Assembly (NCBI GenBank): GCA_965267355.1
Contig: OZ253956.1
Span: forward strand, 744,001 to 808,000
From: GCA-002793235 sp965267355
GTDB lineage: Bacteria > Bacteroidota > Bacteroidia > Flavobacteriales_E > Vicingaceae
Reading direction: 5' to 3'
DNA length: 64,000 bases
Under the pieces are notes generated by a model. It ran no database searches. It was not told the origin of the DNA and saw only the letters and a list, made by a program, of their open reading frames with translations. Every line of letters starts with the position of its first letter. Position 1 is the stretch's first letter. A program made the position numbers and the translations under genes. Positions 1-7,325 of the stretch are shown here, in pieces.

Positions 1-82
1 GGCTGATTTAAAAATTTATTGGGTAGATTATGAAAGCCAAGCTGGCTGGAAAAACAGCTCAAAATCGCATTTATTGAAATAA
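1..82 (+). CDS. C-terminal end of a gene cut by the window edge
   Basis: An open frame enters from the left edge (frame beginning at base 2) and ends at TAA 80-82. It encodes about 26 residues including the string VDYESQAGWKNSSKSH. The YESQAGW motif recalls small Bacteroidota proteins built from YESQA-type repeats (DUF6150-like, from memory), but too little is present to name it. The stop runs directly into a hairpin at 79-113, as expected for the end of a transcription unit, which supports this being a real 3' end and not chance. Confidence 0.5.
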   Translation, partial: ADLKIYWVDYESQAGWKNSSKSHLLK

Positions 83-113
83 CTAAAGCCTCCGAAATGG
101 AGGCTTTAGTTAT
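79..113. terminator. Bidirectional intrinsic terminator
   Basis: A perfect 15-bp stem (79-93 paired with 99-113) with a 5-base GAAAT loop lies between two convergent genes. It overlaps the stop codon of the partial forward gene and the stop codon (110-112) of the reverse lipoprotein gene, so it can serve both. Confidence 0.8.
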
Positions 114-859
114 TTCCTTCTATTTTTATTCTCTTTTACTAATTGTGAATAATTAATGGTTCCCGTAAATTCATTTGAATATACTTCATTTTCATAATTA
201 TTCATTGTTTTAACTCTCAATTTTGTTTTATAATTACCTATATATTTAATCGTTGATGTAACTGTCAAATAATTTGGTGGTAAAACAATATCATTCAAAC
301 CAGTTCCGCAATGATAGATATATGGTTTTTCAATCTCTTTCCATTCTCCTAAACTATCTTTTGCCTCAACAAGTAACCCGATATAATCTCCATAGCCTAT
401 CCAAACAGAATCAGTAGTTGTATTTCTAACAAAAACAGGATAAGCATAATGTCCTTTTTTCTTCCTTGTTTTTTTTAGGTTATTTGGTTCAGGGGGTGGA
501 ATAAATGCAAAGGGACTTACATTAGCTATTGTTTTAGTTGTGTCGACAAAGATTTCTATCCTCTCAAGACTAGGCATTGAAAAAGTTGGAAAAGGAGCAT
601 CTAAGTAAACAAAATAATCTTCAAATCGATTGAAATTATTATAAATCAATTCCACTGTATCATCTATAGTTCCTATCGATAAAGGATTATAATTTGCTTC
701 ACTTGTTGTAGAATCATTTTTGTAAGACAATAAAAAACTAGATGTATCAACCAAATAAAAGGAAGAATAATCAATTTTTTGTATTACATCCATTTTTTCC
801 TCTTGCATACATCCAGAAGTAACCATCAAAAAAATCAAATATGCTATACATTTTCTCAT
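110..859 (-). CDS. Hypothetical lipoprotein (249 aa)
   Basis: The N-terminus is a short charged start, a hydrophobic stretch and a lipobox ending in Cys17 (VTSGC), so this is a predicted lipoprotein of the periplasm or outer membrane. The mature part is rich in beta-prone segments, Thr and Tyr, with a PPPEP run and a basic KKTRKKK patch near residues 128-135. I recognise no family. Its ATG overlaps the TGA of the upstream YiiX-like gene by 4 bases (ATGA, 856-859), so the two are translationally coupled and probably act together. Transcription ends at the hairpin 79-113. Confidence 0.75.
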   Translation of the reverse strand: MRKCIAYLIFLMVTSGCMQEEKMDVIQKIDYSSFYLVDTSSFLLSYKNDSTTSEANYNPLSIGTIDDTVELIYNNFNRFEDYFVYLDAPFPTFSMPSLERIEIFVDTTKTIANVSPFAFIPPPEPNNLKKTRKKKGHYAYPVFVRNTTTDSVWIGYGDYIGLLVEAKDSLGEWKEIEKPYIYHCGTGLNDIVLPPNYLTVTSTIKYIGNYKTKLRVKTMNNYENEVYSNEFTGTINYSQLVKENKNRRK

Positions 860-2400
860 TTATCTTCCGACATCAATTCTTTCATTAATTCTAGCTGAGT
901 TGATTCATCACATTTTTTGCCATCATGGTAAAAAGTGATTAATTTCAATGGTACTCCATTCCAGCATAAATTAGCAACGTTATCAGGACTAATGGTGTGT
1001 CTTCCGGCAGTTTTTTCTGTTGGCCAATCGATTTGTGGAAAACAAACATAAGCCAACTCTGAGCAAACAATCTTTTCGGTAGTATTTACATCAAAATTGA
1101 AATCGTACTCTTTACCAATTTGCCTAAAGGCTAATAATAAAGATTCCTTTTCTTTCTCGGTTACATCTTCATCAAAAACAGGTCGTAAAATGGCAATATC
1201 ATCTATATTCATAAACTCTTCTAAAGAGCTTAATTTCACCCCTTCTCTTAATGCTTCCACTATCTGATAACCATCTTTAGTTTCAGGCTCTCCATTGGGT
1301 GCTATTTCTTGATGGTAAGGAACAACCACTTCATGGTTCCACAGTTCTTTTTCTTGTAGTTGTTTTGGTGTTCCCATCCATATTGCAACATGACCAAAAT
1401 GACCAGGTATCAATTTATCAGTTAATCGAAAAGGAGTTTTTTCTAGAATAATATCCAACGGTTGCAGCACTTCCTGGATTTCTTTTTTCACTTTTTCATT
1501 GCCATACAATTTTCCTTTACGAGATTCCACTAAACCAACTGAATTGCCGAAAAATTTACTTACCTCATCAAACCCATCATCACGCATTTCAGCAACAACA
1601 TCTCGAGTAATTCTGCCAAACATTTGAAACTTTTTGGCAATCATATCTTCAGTATCTAAATTTTTAATATGATTATAGGCTGGACTAGAATAAATCAACA
1701 GTTTCAAATAGTAATAATCATAATCTTTTAAGTCATAAAACAGATCTTTCTTATTTTCAAAAAATGCAATACCATCTTGTATTCTTTTTTGTTTACTAAT
1801 TGAATTGGCTGCTAAGGTAATATCCAATAATTCGTTGGCTGAAATGCCAAACCCTTGATCAGGGTCGTTTACAATTCTTCTTAATCGCTTATCATTTTCA
1901 AACATTAAAGCCCCTAACAAATAATTGTCGTAAAGCGTTAATGCTGCAGCTGTAGAGAGCATCACTGCTTTAGTTCTAACAATTTCCGGTATTTGTTCCC
2001 TTTGCATTTCTTCTTTGGTGGCATCTAAAGCACATTCGTACTTGTTAACCACATCATACAACCTATCTCGCAACTCTAAACAAGTTTCTGTATTGGCTTT
2101 TAAAAACTCTAAATGGTGTGACGCAATGGGTTCATCAGGAGTAGCACTAATTTCATTAGCCACTCTTATCATTTCTGAACGAACCACTAAACTTTGCTCT
2201 ACCAACATTTGAAATTCTGAAATCTCATAAGCCAGCAGAGAATCTAAATCATCAATGGTGTTTATTTTGGTTTGAATGGTAGTCCAACAAATTTGCTTTT
2301 GTCGTTCTCGATTCTTTTTAGTTGAAAAATATCCTACAACAATTATCATTATCACCAAAATGATAACGTAATGGAAAAAGTATCGTTTTTTAAGTCGCAA
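856..2400 (-). CDS. YiiX/YebB-type permuted papain-fold cysteine hydrolase, membrane anchored
   Basis: A 514-aa protein. An N-terminal transmembrane segment (about residues 10-26) is followed by a long helical region and a C-terminal circularly permuted NlpC/P60-like domain. The likely catalytic pair is visible: His in PGHFGHVAIWMG (His334 or His337) precedes Cys446 in IVCSELAYVCF, the His-before-Cys order typical of the YiiX family. Members are thought to be amidases or thioesterases acting on envelope or acyl substrates; the substrate here is unknown. The apparent start is TTG (2398-2400): the first in-frame ATG (codon 18) would destroy the membrane segment. It is coupled by ATGA overlap to the downstream lipoprotein. 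Confidence 0.75.
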   Translation of the reverse strand: MRLKKRYFFHYVIILVIMIIVVGYFSTKKNRERQKQICWTTIQTKINTIDDLDSLLAYEISEFQMLVEQSLVVRSEMIRVANEISATPDEPIASHHLEFLKANTETCLELRDRLYDVVNKYECALDATKEEMQREQIPEIVRTKAVMLSTAAALTLYDNYLLGALMFENDKRLRRIVNDPDQGFGISANELLDITLAANSISKQKRIQDGIAFFENKKDLFYDLKDYDYYYLKLLIYSSPAYNHIKNLDTEDMIAKKFQMFGRITRDVVAEMRDDGFDEVSKFFGNSVGLVESRKGKLYGNEKVKKEIQEVLQPLDIILEKTPFRLTDKLIPGHFGHVAIWMGTPKQLQEKELWNHEVVVPYHQEIAPNGEPETKDGYQIVEALREGVKLSSLEEFMNIDDIAILRPVFDEDVTEKEKESLLLAFRQIGKEYDFNFDVNTTEKIVCSELAYVCFPQIDWPTEKTAGRHTISPDNVANLCWNGVPLKLITFYHDGKKCDESTQLELMKELMSEDK

Positions 2401-2457
2401 AGGATAATCTTTTTACCAAATGTAATAAAAAAGAAAAATAATATTTAGCTTAGCACT

Positions 2458-2784
2458 ATGACTATACAAGAAGCACAACAAGCTGTAGATGAATGGATAA
2501 AAGAAAATGGCGTTCGCTATTTTAATGAGTTGACTAATATGGCTCAGCTTACTGAAGAAGTTGGTGAGGTTGCCAGAATTATTGCTAGGAGATATGGCGA
2601 ACAATCGGAAAAGGAGAGTGACAAAGCAAAAGATTTAGGTGAAGAAATGGCCGATGTTTTGTTTGTTTTAATCTGCTTAGCCAATCAAACTGGAATTGAT
2701 TTAACTGAAGCTTTAGAAAAAAGTTTAGAAAAGAAAACAAACCGAGATAAGGAAAGGCATCATAATAATCCGAAGCTAAGATAA
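2458..2784 (+). CDS. MazG-like nucleotide pyrophosphohydrolase
   Basis: A 108-aa all-alpha NTP-PPase-type protein. The metal-binding acidic motif is present as EExGE (residues 33-37) followed by ExxD (63-66, EEMADVLFVL), the arrangement of MazG, dCTPase and iMazG families. It is the single-domain length, not the tandem MazG of E. coli. The expected role is hydrolysis of non-canonical or excess nucleoside triphosphates to monophosphate plus PPi in the cytoplasm. A promoter-like TAGCTTAG box ends 4 bases before the ATG. The 3' end overlaps the convergent M23 gene by 9 bases. Confidence 0.85.
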   Translation: MTIQEAQQAVDEWIKENGVRYFNELTNMAQLTEEVGEVARIIARRYGEQSEKESDKAKDLGEEMADVLFVLICLANQTGIDLTEALEKSLEKKTNRDKERHHNNPKLR

Positions 2785-4011
2785 AGGCCTCTTCAACTCA
2801 ATTTTTTCAATTTTACCTTGATACTTTTTAAGTTGTTTTTTGTATCGCTCCATATGTTCTGGTTTAACAGGTTCTGATGGCGGAAAATCTTCTTTCAAAT
2901 GATTGGTCTGGCTACCATTTTTCCAAAAGCGATAACAAACGTGGGGTCCTGTTGCTAAACCTGTACTCCCAACATAACCAATACAATCTCCTTGCTTTAC
3001 AAACTGCCCTACTTTAGCGTTTCGTTTACTCATGTGTAAATACTGAGTAGTATAAGTACTGTTATGTTTAATTTTTACAAAGTTTCCGTTGTATTTAGAG
3101 TATGAAGAGGCTATTACCACTCCATCACCAGTTGCCATAATTGGAGTACCTGTTGGTGCTGCATAATCGGTTCCTAAATGTGGCTTGTTTCTTTTTTGAA
3201 CTGGATGGAAACGCTTCATGGTAAACCCTGAAGTTAACCTTCCAAACTTTAATGGCGATTTTAAAAATGCTCTTCTTAAACTGTTCGCTTCAGCATCAAA
3301 ATAATCTCCAATACTATCTTGTTTAAAGTAACATGCAAAAAAATCTTTTTCGTAATGGTTAAAGTTCGCTGCCAACACTCTTCCAACACCAATTGATTCT
3401 CCATCCACAAATTTTTCTTCATAAATCACTTTAAACCAATCTCCTTTTTGAATACGATAAAAATCAATTGTCCATGCAAAAACATCTGCCATTTCAATGG
3501 CCAGCACAGGGCTAACATCAGCATCATCTAATGTTTGATACAAAGATGAATTGATAACTCCTGAAGCTGTTTTTGTTTTGGTAATAACTTCTTTTTCTCC
3601 CTTATAAATGGTTAGAGAATCTCTCATATCAAACACCACATAATCAATAGCATTTGGTTCATAAATAAAGCACTGTGCTTTACCTGTAGAATCATTACTA
3701 CAAAGAATGGTGTATTTCTTTCCTGCAGCTATTTTTCGAACATCAAACACTTCTTTCGACTCTTTTGCCAATGCATCAATTTCTGGGTACGGAACTTTGT
3801 ACTGCAATAAAATGTTAGCCAAAAATTCATTAGGCTGAATTACATCCTTATAAACAACAAACGAATCTAAATCAAAACCATATTCAATGTGAGGCTCTTC
3901 TGCAATAGTATCGTTCTCTATATTGTTGGTAACGATTTGATCGGAATAATTTGACGAGCAAGAGATTCCAAAAATCGCAATAGAAATAATATAAACTGCT
4001 TTTCTGAACAT
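2776..4011 (-). CDS. M23 family murein endopeptidase, lipoprotein
   Basis: A 411-aa predicted lipoprotein (lipobox FGISC, Cys18) with a C-terminal M23/LytM domain. Metal ligands visible are His278 and Asp282 (PHLGTDY), then His326 (QYLHM) and His357 (GPHVCYRF). In the last motif the second His of the usual HxH is Cys359, a form I recall from other Bacteroidota M23 proteins. The preceding region (60-250) resembles the LysM-free N-terminal domain common in such proteins. It should cleave peptide cross-links in peptidoglycan. A terminator-like hairpin lies 12 bases before the ATG (see 4024-4053). Confidence 0.88.
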   Translation of the reverse strand: MFRKAVYIISIAIFGISCSSNYSDQIVTNNIENDTIAEEPHIEYGFDLDSFVVYKDVIQPNEFLANILLQYKVPYPEIDALAKESKEVFDVRKIAAGKKYTILCSNDSTGKAQCFIYEPNAIDYVVFDMRDSLTIYKGEKEVITKTKTASGVINSSLYQTLDDADVSPVLAIEMADVFAWTIDFYRIQKGDWFKVIYEEKFVDGESIGVGRVLAANFNHYEKDFFACYFKQDSIGDYFDAEANSLRRAFLKSPLKFGRLTSGFTMKRFHPVQKRNKPHLGTDYAAPTGTPIMATGDGVVIASSYSKYNGNFVKIKHNSTYTTQYLHMSKRNAKVGQFVKQGDCIGYVGSTGLATGPHVCYRFWKNGSQTNHLKEDFPPSEPVKPEHMERYKKQLKKYQGKIEKIELKRPLS

Positions 4012-4023
4012 GAAGCCATAAAA

Positions 4024-4053
4024 TTAGGGCGATGAAGTTTTTCATCGCCCTAA
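4024..4053 (-). terminator. Intrinsic terminator or leader hairpin after the DUF3108 gene
   Basis: A perfect 13-bp stem (4024-4036 with 4041-4053, core GGGCGATG/CATCGCCC) with a 4-base loop is followed on the reverse strand by TTTT. It stands 29 bases after the DUF3108 stop and only 12 bases before the M23 start codon, so it may end one transcript or act as an attenuator for the next gene. Confidence 0.7.
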
Positions 4054-4082
4054 CGCTAATCTATTTTTACACAAAAGTTTGT

Positions 4083-4895
4083 TTATTCAACTTTTGCTAA
4101 TGGTTCTGCTAAACCTGATGCTTTTGTTAATTCAAATTTGATAGATCCTACAAAAACTTTTCCTTGAGCTAATAACGGAACTTTGTTTTCATCATCAGAA
4201 ATCCATACTGATACATCTTCTTCATCTTTAAACAATCTACCAGCCTGAACTACAGGGCAAAACTTCAAAGCTTTGTATTTTTTACCTCCTACTTTTACCG
4301 ATTCTCTACCCAAAAACCTGATTTTTAATGGCCATATCTCATCATCAACAAACGACCAAACCGTAAAAATTTCTCCTTTTTTAGCATCTGTATAGTCAAT
4401 GGTTCTGGCATAATAAAATGCTGAAAGCATATCCTGAACACCTGCAGGTGTTTCAAAAGTTTTCCCTTCCCCGTTATCCACTTTGTTTTTAGTTTGAGCA
4501 AATTTATAGGTCTGTTTAATCTTATATCCCCCTTCGCTTACATCTCTCAAAAATAACCAAGGAAACATCCCTTCTGTATCAACAAAACTTTCATAACGAT
4601 CTCTCACTTTAAAAAACCAATCGAAAGCTCCAACACTCTTTCCAGATCCAACAAGGTGAAACACTTCTCTCCCTGCAATTTTTTTATCAAATTGTTTTAC
4701 TTCGAGTTTTGCGGTACCCGCATTAAGCACTCCATAGTGTAATCGATATTGCAACACCTCGCCTGGCTTAAAAGCATTGTTTTCTACTTTTCTTAGGCTA
4801 ACTTCTTCCTCTATAGCATGAGGAACATTTTGTTTGGTAAAGCCAAATGCAACTACTGCTATTGCTATGGCTGCTATTTTTACTTTAGTTTTCAT
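4083..4895 (-). CDS. DUF3108 domain-containing exported protein
   Basis: A 270-aa protein with an N-terminal signal peptide (MKTKVKIAAIAIAVVAFGF) and a DUF3108-type body: FKPGEVLQYRLHYGVLNAG near residue 42, then alternating beta strands, WFFKVRDRYESF, and a C-terminal WISDDENKVPLL motif typical of the family. These proteins are periplasmic with a lipocalin or LolA-like beta fold; their function is not established. It reads in the same direction as the M23 gene but the two are separated by a strong hairpin. Confidence 0.85.
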   Translation of the reverse strand: MKTKVKIAAIAIAVVAFGFTKQNVPHAIEEEVSLRKVENNAFKPGEVLQYRLHYGVLNAGTAKLEVKQFDKKIAGREVFHLVGSGKSVGAFDWFFKVRDRYESFVDTEGMFPWLFLRDVSEGGYKIKQTYKFAQTKNKVDNGEGKTFETPAGVQDMLSAFYYARTIDYTDAKKGEIFTVWSFVDDEIWPLKIRFLGRESVKVGGKKYKALKFCPVVQAGRLFKDEEDVSVWISDDENKVPLLAQGKVFVGSIKFELTKASGLAEPLAKVE

Positions 4896-4982
4896 GTGTA
4901 TAAGTTTAAGTGTGGGAAAGAAAATACAAAGTCTATGCCAACTAAATAAAATACGCAGAAAAAGAAATTTTGTTGTATAAAA

Positions 4983-5012
4983 AATCCCGCTCCTAGATGA
5001 AGGAGCGGGATT
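4983..5012 (-). terminator. Intrinsic terminator of the reprolysin-type peptidase gene
   Basis: A perfect 12-bp GC-rich stem (4983-4994 with 5001-5012) and a 6-base loop, followed on the reverse strand by a T-run. It lies 20 bases after the stop codon of the peptidase gene. Confidence 0.85.
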
Positions 5013-5031
5013 ACAAGCTATTACTATTTTT

Positions 5032-7227
5032 CTACTGTTTAGTTAGTTTATGTACGCTGGCTCCATTCTCAGTTTGTACTTTTAATACATACAAACCTCT
5101 AGCGAAGTTGGTTAAATCTATCTGTTTTCTAGTAATAGTTAGATTACCTGTTGAATAAACCATTTTACCTTGTGCATCAGTAATGGTAATTAATTCAATT
5201 GGAGTGCTTTCAGTAAACTCAATAGTTACATTATCATTTACAGGGTTTGGATAAACCTGAAGTTGATTGTCGCTAAGTTCTTCAACTCCTGTAGGATTAT
5301 CAATGATAAAATCAGTACTGTTTATAGCATAAAAGATGTTACCTGCACCTCTAACCATTACTCTTGCCTGTGAAGTAGAAGAACCACCTGGAACAGTTAT
5401 ATTTGCTGTACCAACATTGGGAACACCTGTTGCTAAAGTAAATGGGTAAGTATAACCCCCATCAATAGATAAGAAAATATCTACATTAGGTGTAAGTACA
5501 GGTGGTGCTGTAGTATTTGCAACATTCCATGTAATGGTTTGTGTTGACCACAATGGCCATGAAACACTCGTTGATTGAGAAGTAACTTCAAAAGGTCCTG
5601 AGGCTCCGTCAACAGTAACTACCATTTTATCAATATGGTTTTGTCCGCCACCAGCTACATTATCTCTTACTGTAAGTGCCATATTCATAACTCCACCTTG
5701 AGTTTGAACAGTCTCCCATTGTGTTGTTAAATTTCCGGCTATTACGCTTGATAATTGAGGGATGTACCTATTTGGACTAGTAGTTGGAGGCATTGATCTG
5801 AACGAAGGCGACATACCGCTATTTGGTGTACTTGTAACACTTGTCTTAGACTCAAACCCTTCATCCGCCTGTTCCCAGCAGAAAGTTAAGGTATCTCCTG
5901 CGTCAGCATCCGTACCACTGCCTTCTAATATATATGCTGTACTATGCGGAATTGTATAATCCGCTCCTGCGTTGGCAACAGGGACATTATTAGTAAGTGG
6001 GGTGCTAACTTGACAGCTTGTACCTCCTACATAAGTGGTAATTTGCTCTATGTTGTAAAAATGAAAATATGCATCACTATGTGCCTGAACATCTGAAGCT
6101 CCTGTAATACCTGCATAGCCCATAATGGTACTTCCACTACCTGGCTCCATTTGAGCTCCAGTATTTTCAGGGAAGAAATTATAAGTATGGGTATGATTCC
6201 CTCCAAATTGGTGACCCATTTCATGAGCTACATAATCAATATCAAAGACGTCTCCTGTTGGTGTAACATGAGAAGTAAATGCACTTCCTTTTTGATTGTC
6301 AACACAAACACAACCTATACAACCTGCATTACCATTGCTATTGGTTTCTTGATGAACCAAATGTCCAATATCATAATTAGGCTCGCCTATAACACTAGTT
6401 AAAGTTGATTGCAGCTCAGAATTTAAATTACTTCCGTAAGGATCCGAACCAGCATTTGTATAAATAACATCATCTGTATTAGCAATTAAAATCATTGTTA
6501 TAGCAAAATCTGTTTCATAAACTCCATTTACACGAGTCATAGTAGCATTCATTGCAGCTAAAGCAGCTGGTTTTGTCCCTCCATGATAAGCCGTAAACTC
6601 TCCAGTAGCTGACATTGCCAATTTAAATGTTCTTAATGTTTGATCATTAGCATTTTTATTAGAACCGTTGCCTTTGGTTGGTTTATAAGGAACATCATCC
6701 GTTAAACATTCAAATGTTTTTGTTCTATTGTCATTATTACCTCTTGAAAAAACAGCATAATGATTCAGATCTGCAGTATAAGGTTCAATAAAAACAGTAT
6801 GTTCTCCACCCATAATCATAGCACTTAATCCTTTTTGAGGAGAAGTACTAAATCTTATTTTTTTAGAATGATTAACACCGTAACCAACATAAGATTTAAT
6901 TTCAGGATATTTTGCTGCCAAATCGGGATGCATTACAGGAGCTTCTTCAACTCTATATTGTTCTAATTCTCCTTTTTCATTTGGGAAACCAATAACAACA
7001 GAAGATTTATTATTGTTTTTTCCTCGTAAAGGAGCATGTAATAAATCTGCCTGTAAAGCATTAAAGTTTAAATTAAAAATTAATGCTGATTGTGGGGCAT
7101 TAACATCTTTTACTTTTGCAACATAAGCAGTTTTAGTTTTAGTAACTCTAGCCCAATTGCTATTATTTGCACTCACCGTAACGGCTAATAAAAGTGCTGT
7201 AGAAATAGAAAGTAATTTTATTTTCAT
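5032..7227 (-). CDS. Secreted reprolysin-like (M12B/M12-type) zinc metallopeptidase with T9SS sorting domain
   Basis: The preferred start is the ATG at 7225-7227, which gives a clean signal peptide (MKIKLLSISTALLLAVTVSA); an ATG 24 bases upstream would put charged residues before it. A propeptide of about 190 residues precedes the metzincin catalytic domain. The extended zinc motif HEMGHQFGGNHTH is complete (three His ligands near 335, 339 and 345 of this 731-aa form), followed by a Met-turn-like TIMGYAG. Fibronectin or Ig-like modules follow, and a C-terminal type A sorting domain (VYPNPVNDNVTIEF to the end) marks it for type IX secretion and cell-surface attachment. A strong terminator follows. 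Confidence 0.9.
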   Translation of the reverse strand: MKIKLLSISTALLLAVTVSANNSNWARVTKTKTAYVAKVKDVNAPQSALIFNLNFNALQADLLHAPLRGKNNNKSSVVIGFPNEKGELEQYRVEEAPVMHPDLAAKYPEIKSYVGYGVNHSKKIRFSTSPQKGLSAMIMGGEHTVFIEPYTADLNHYAVFSRGNNDNRTKTFECLTDDVPYKPTKGNGSNKNANDQTLRTFKLAMSATGEFTAYHGGTKPAALAAMNATMTRVNGVYETDFAITMILIANTDDVIYTNAGSDPYGSNLNSELQSTLTSVIGEPNYDIGHLVHQETNSNGNAGCIGCVCVDNQKGSAFTSHVTPTGDVFDIDYVAHEMGHQFGGNHTHTYNFFPENTGAQMEPGSGSTIMGYAGITGASDVQAHSDAYFHFYNIEQITTYVGGTSCQVSTPLTNNVPVANAGADYTIPHSTAYILEGSGTDADAGDTLTFCWEQADEGFESKTSVTSTPNSGMSPSFRSMPPTTSPNRYIPQLSSVIAGNLTTQWETVQTQGGVMNMALTVRDNVAGGGQNHIDKMVVTVDGASGPFEVTSQSTSVSWPLWSTQTITWNVANTTAPPVLTPNVDIFLSIDGGYTYPFTLATGVPNVGTANITVPGGSSTSQARVMVRGAGNIFYAINSTDFIIDNPTGVEELSDNQLQVYPNPVNDNVTIEFTESTPIELITITDAQGKMVYSTGNLTITRKQIDLTNFARGLYVLKVQTENGASVHKLTKQ

Positions 7228-7266
7228 AGTTAGTGATTTAAATTCTGCCATGAAATTACAAAAAAA

Positions 7267-7298
7267 ATAGCTACCCTATTTCTCAATAAAGTAGCTAT
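7267..7298 (-). terminator. Intrinsic terminator of the lamin-tail T9SS cargo gene
   Basis: An 8-bp stem (7267-7274 ATAGCTAC with 7291-7298) that can extend by an inner 4-bp helix; on the reverse strand it is followed by eight Ts. It separates two consecutive reverse-strand T9SS cargo genes. Confidence 0.7.
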
Positions 7299-7325
7299 CT
7301 TGGTTTCTTGCCTGTTGTTTAAGCA

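Noticed and set aside
2776..4011. Inactive M23 domain because HxH is HVC
   Set aside because: All other ligands are present and this form recurs in Bacteroidota M23 proteins as far as I recall; a Cys may serve as ligand, so inactivity cannot be claimed.
5762..6402. Forward-strand open frames inside the reprolysin, leuS, scoA, pgk and similar genes
   Set aside because: They lie opposite strongly recognisable genes, lack family features and have skewed composition; they are shadows.
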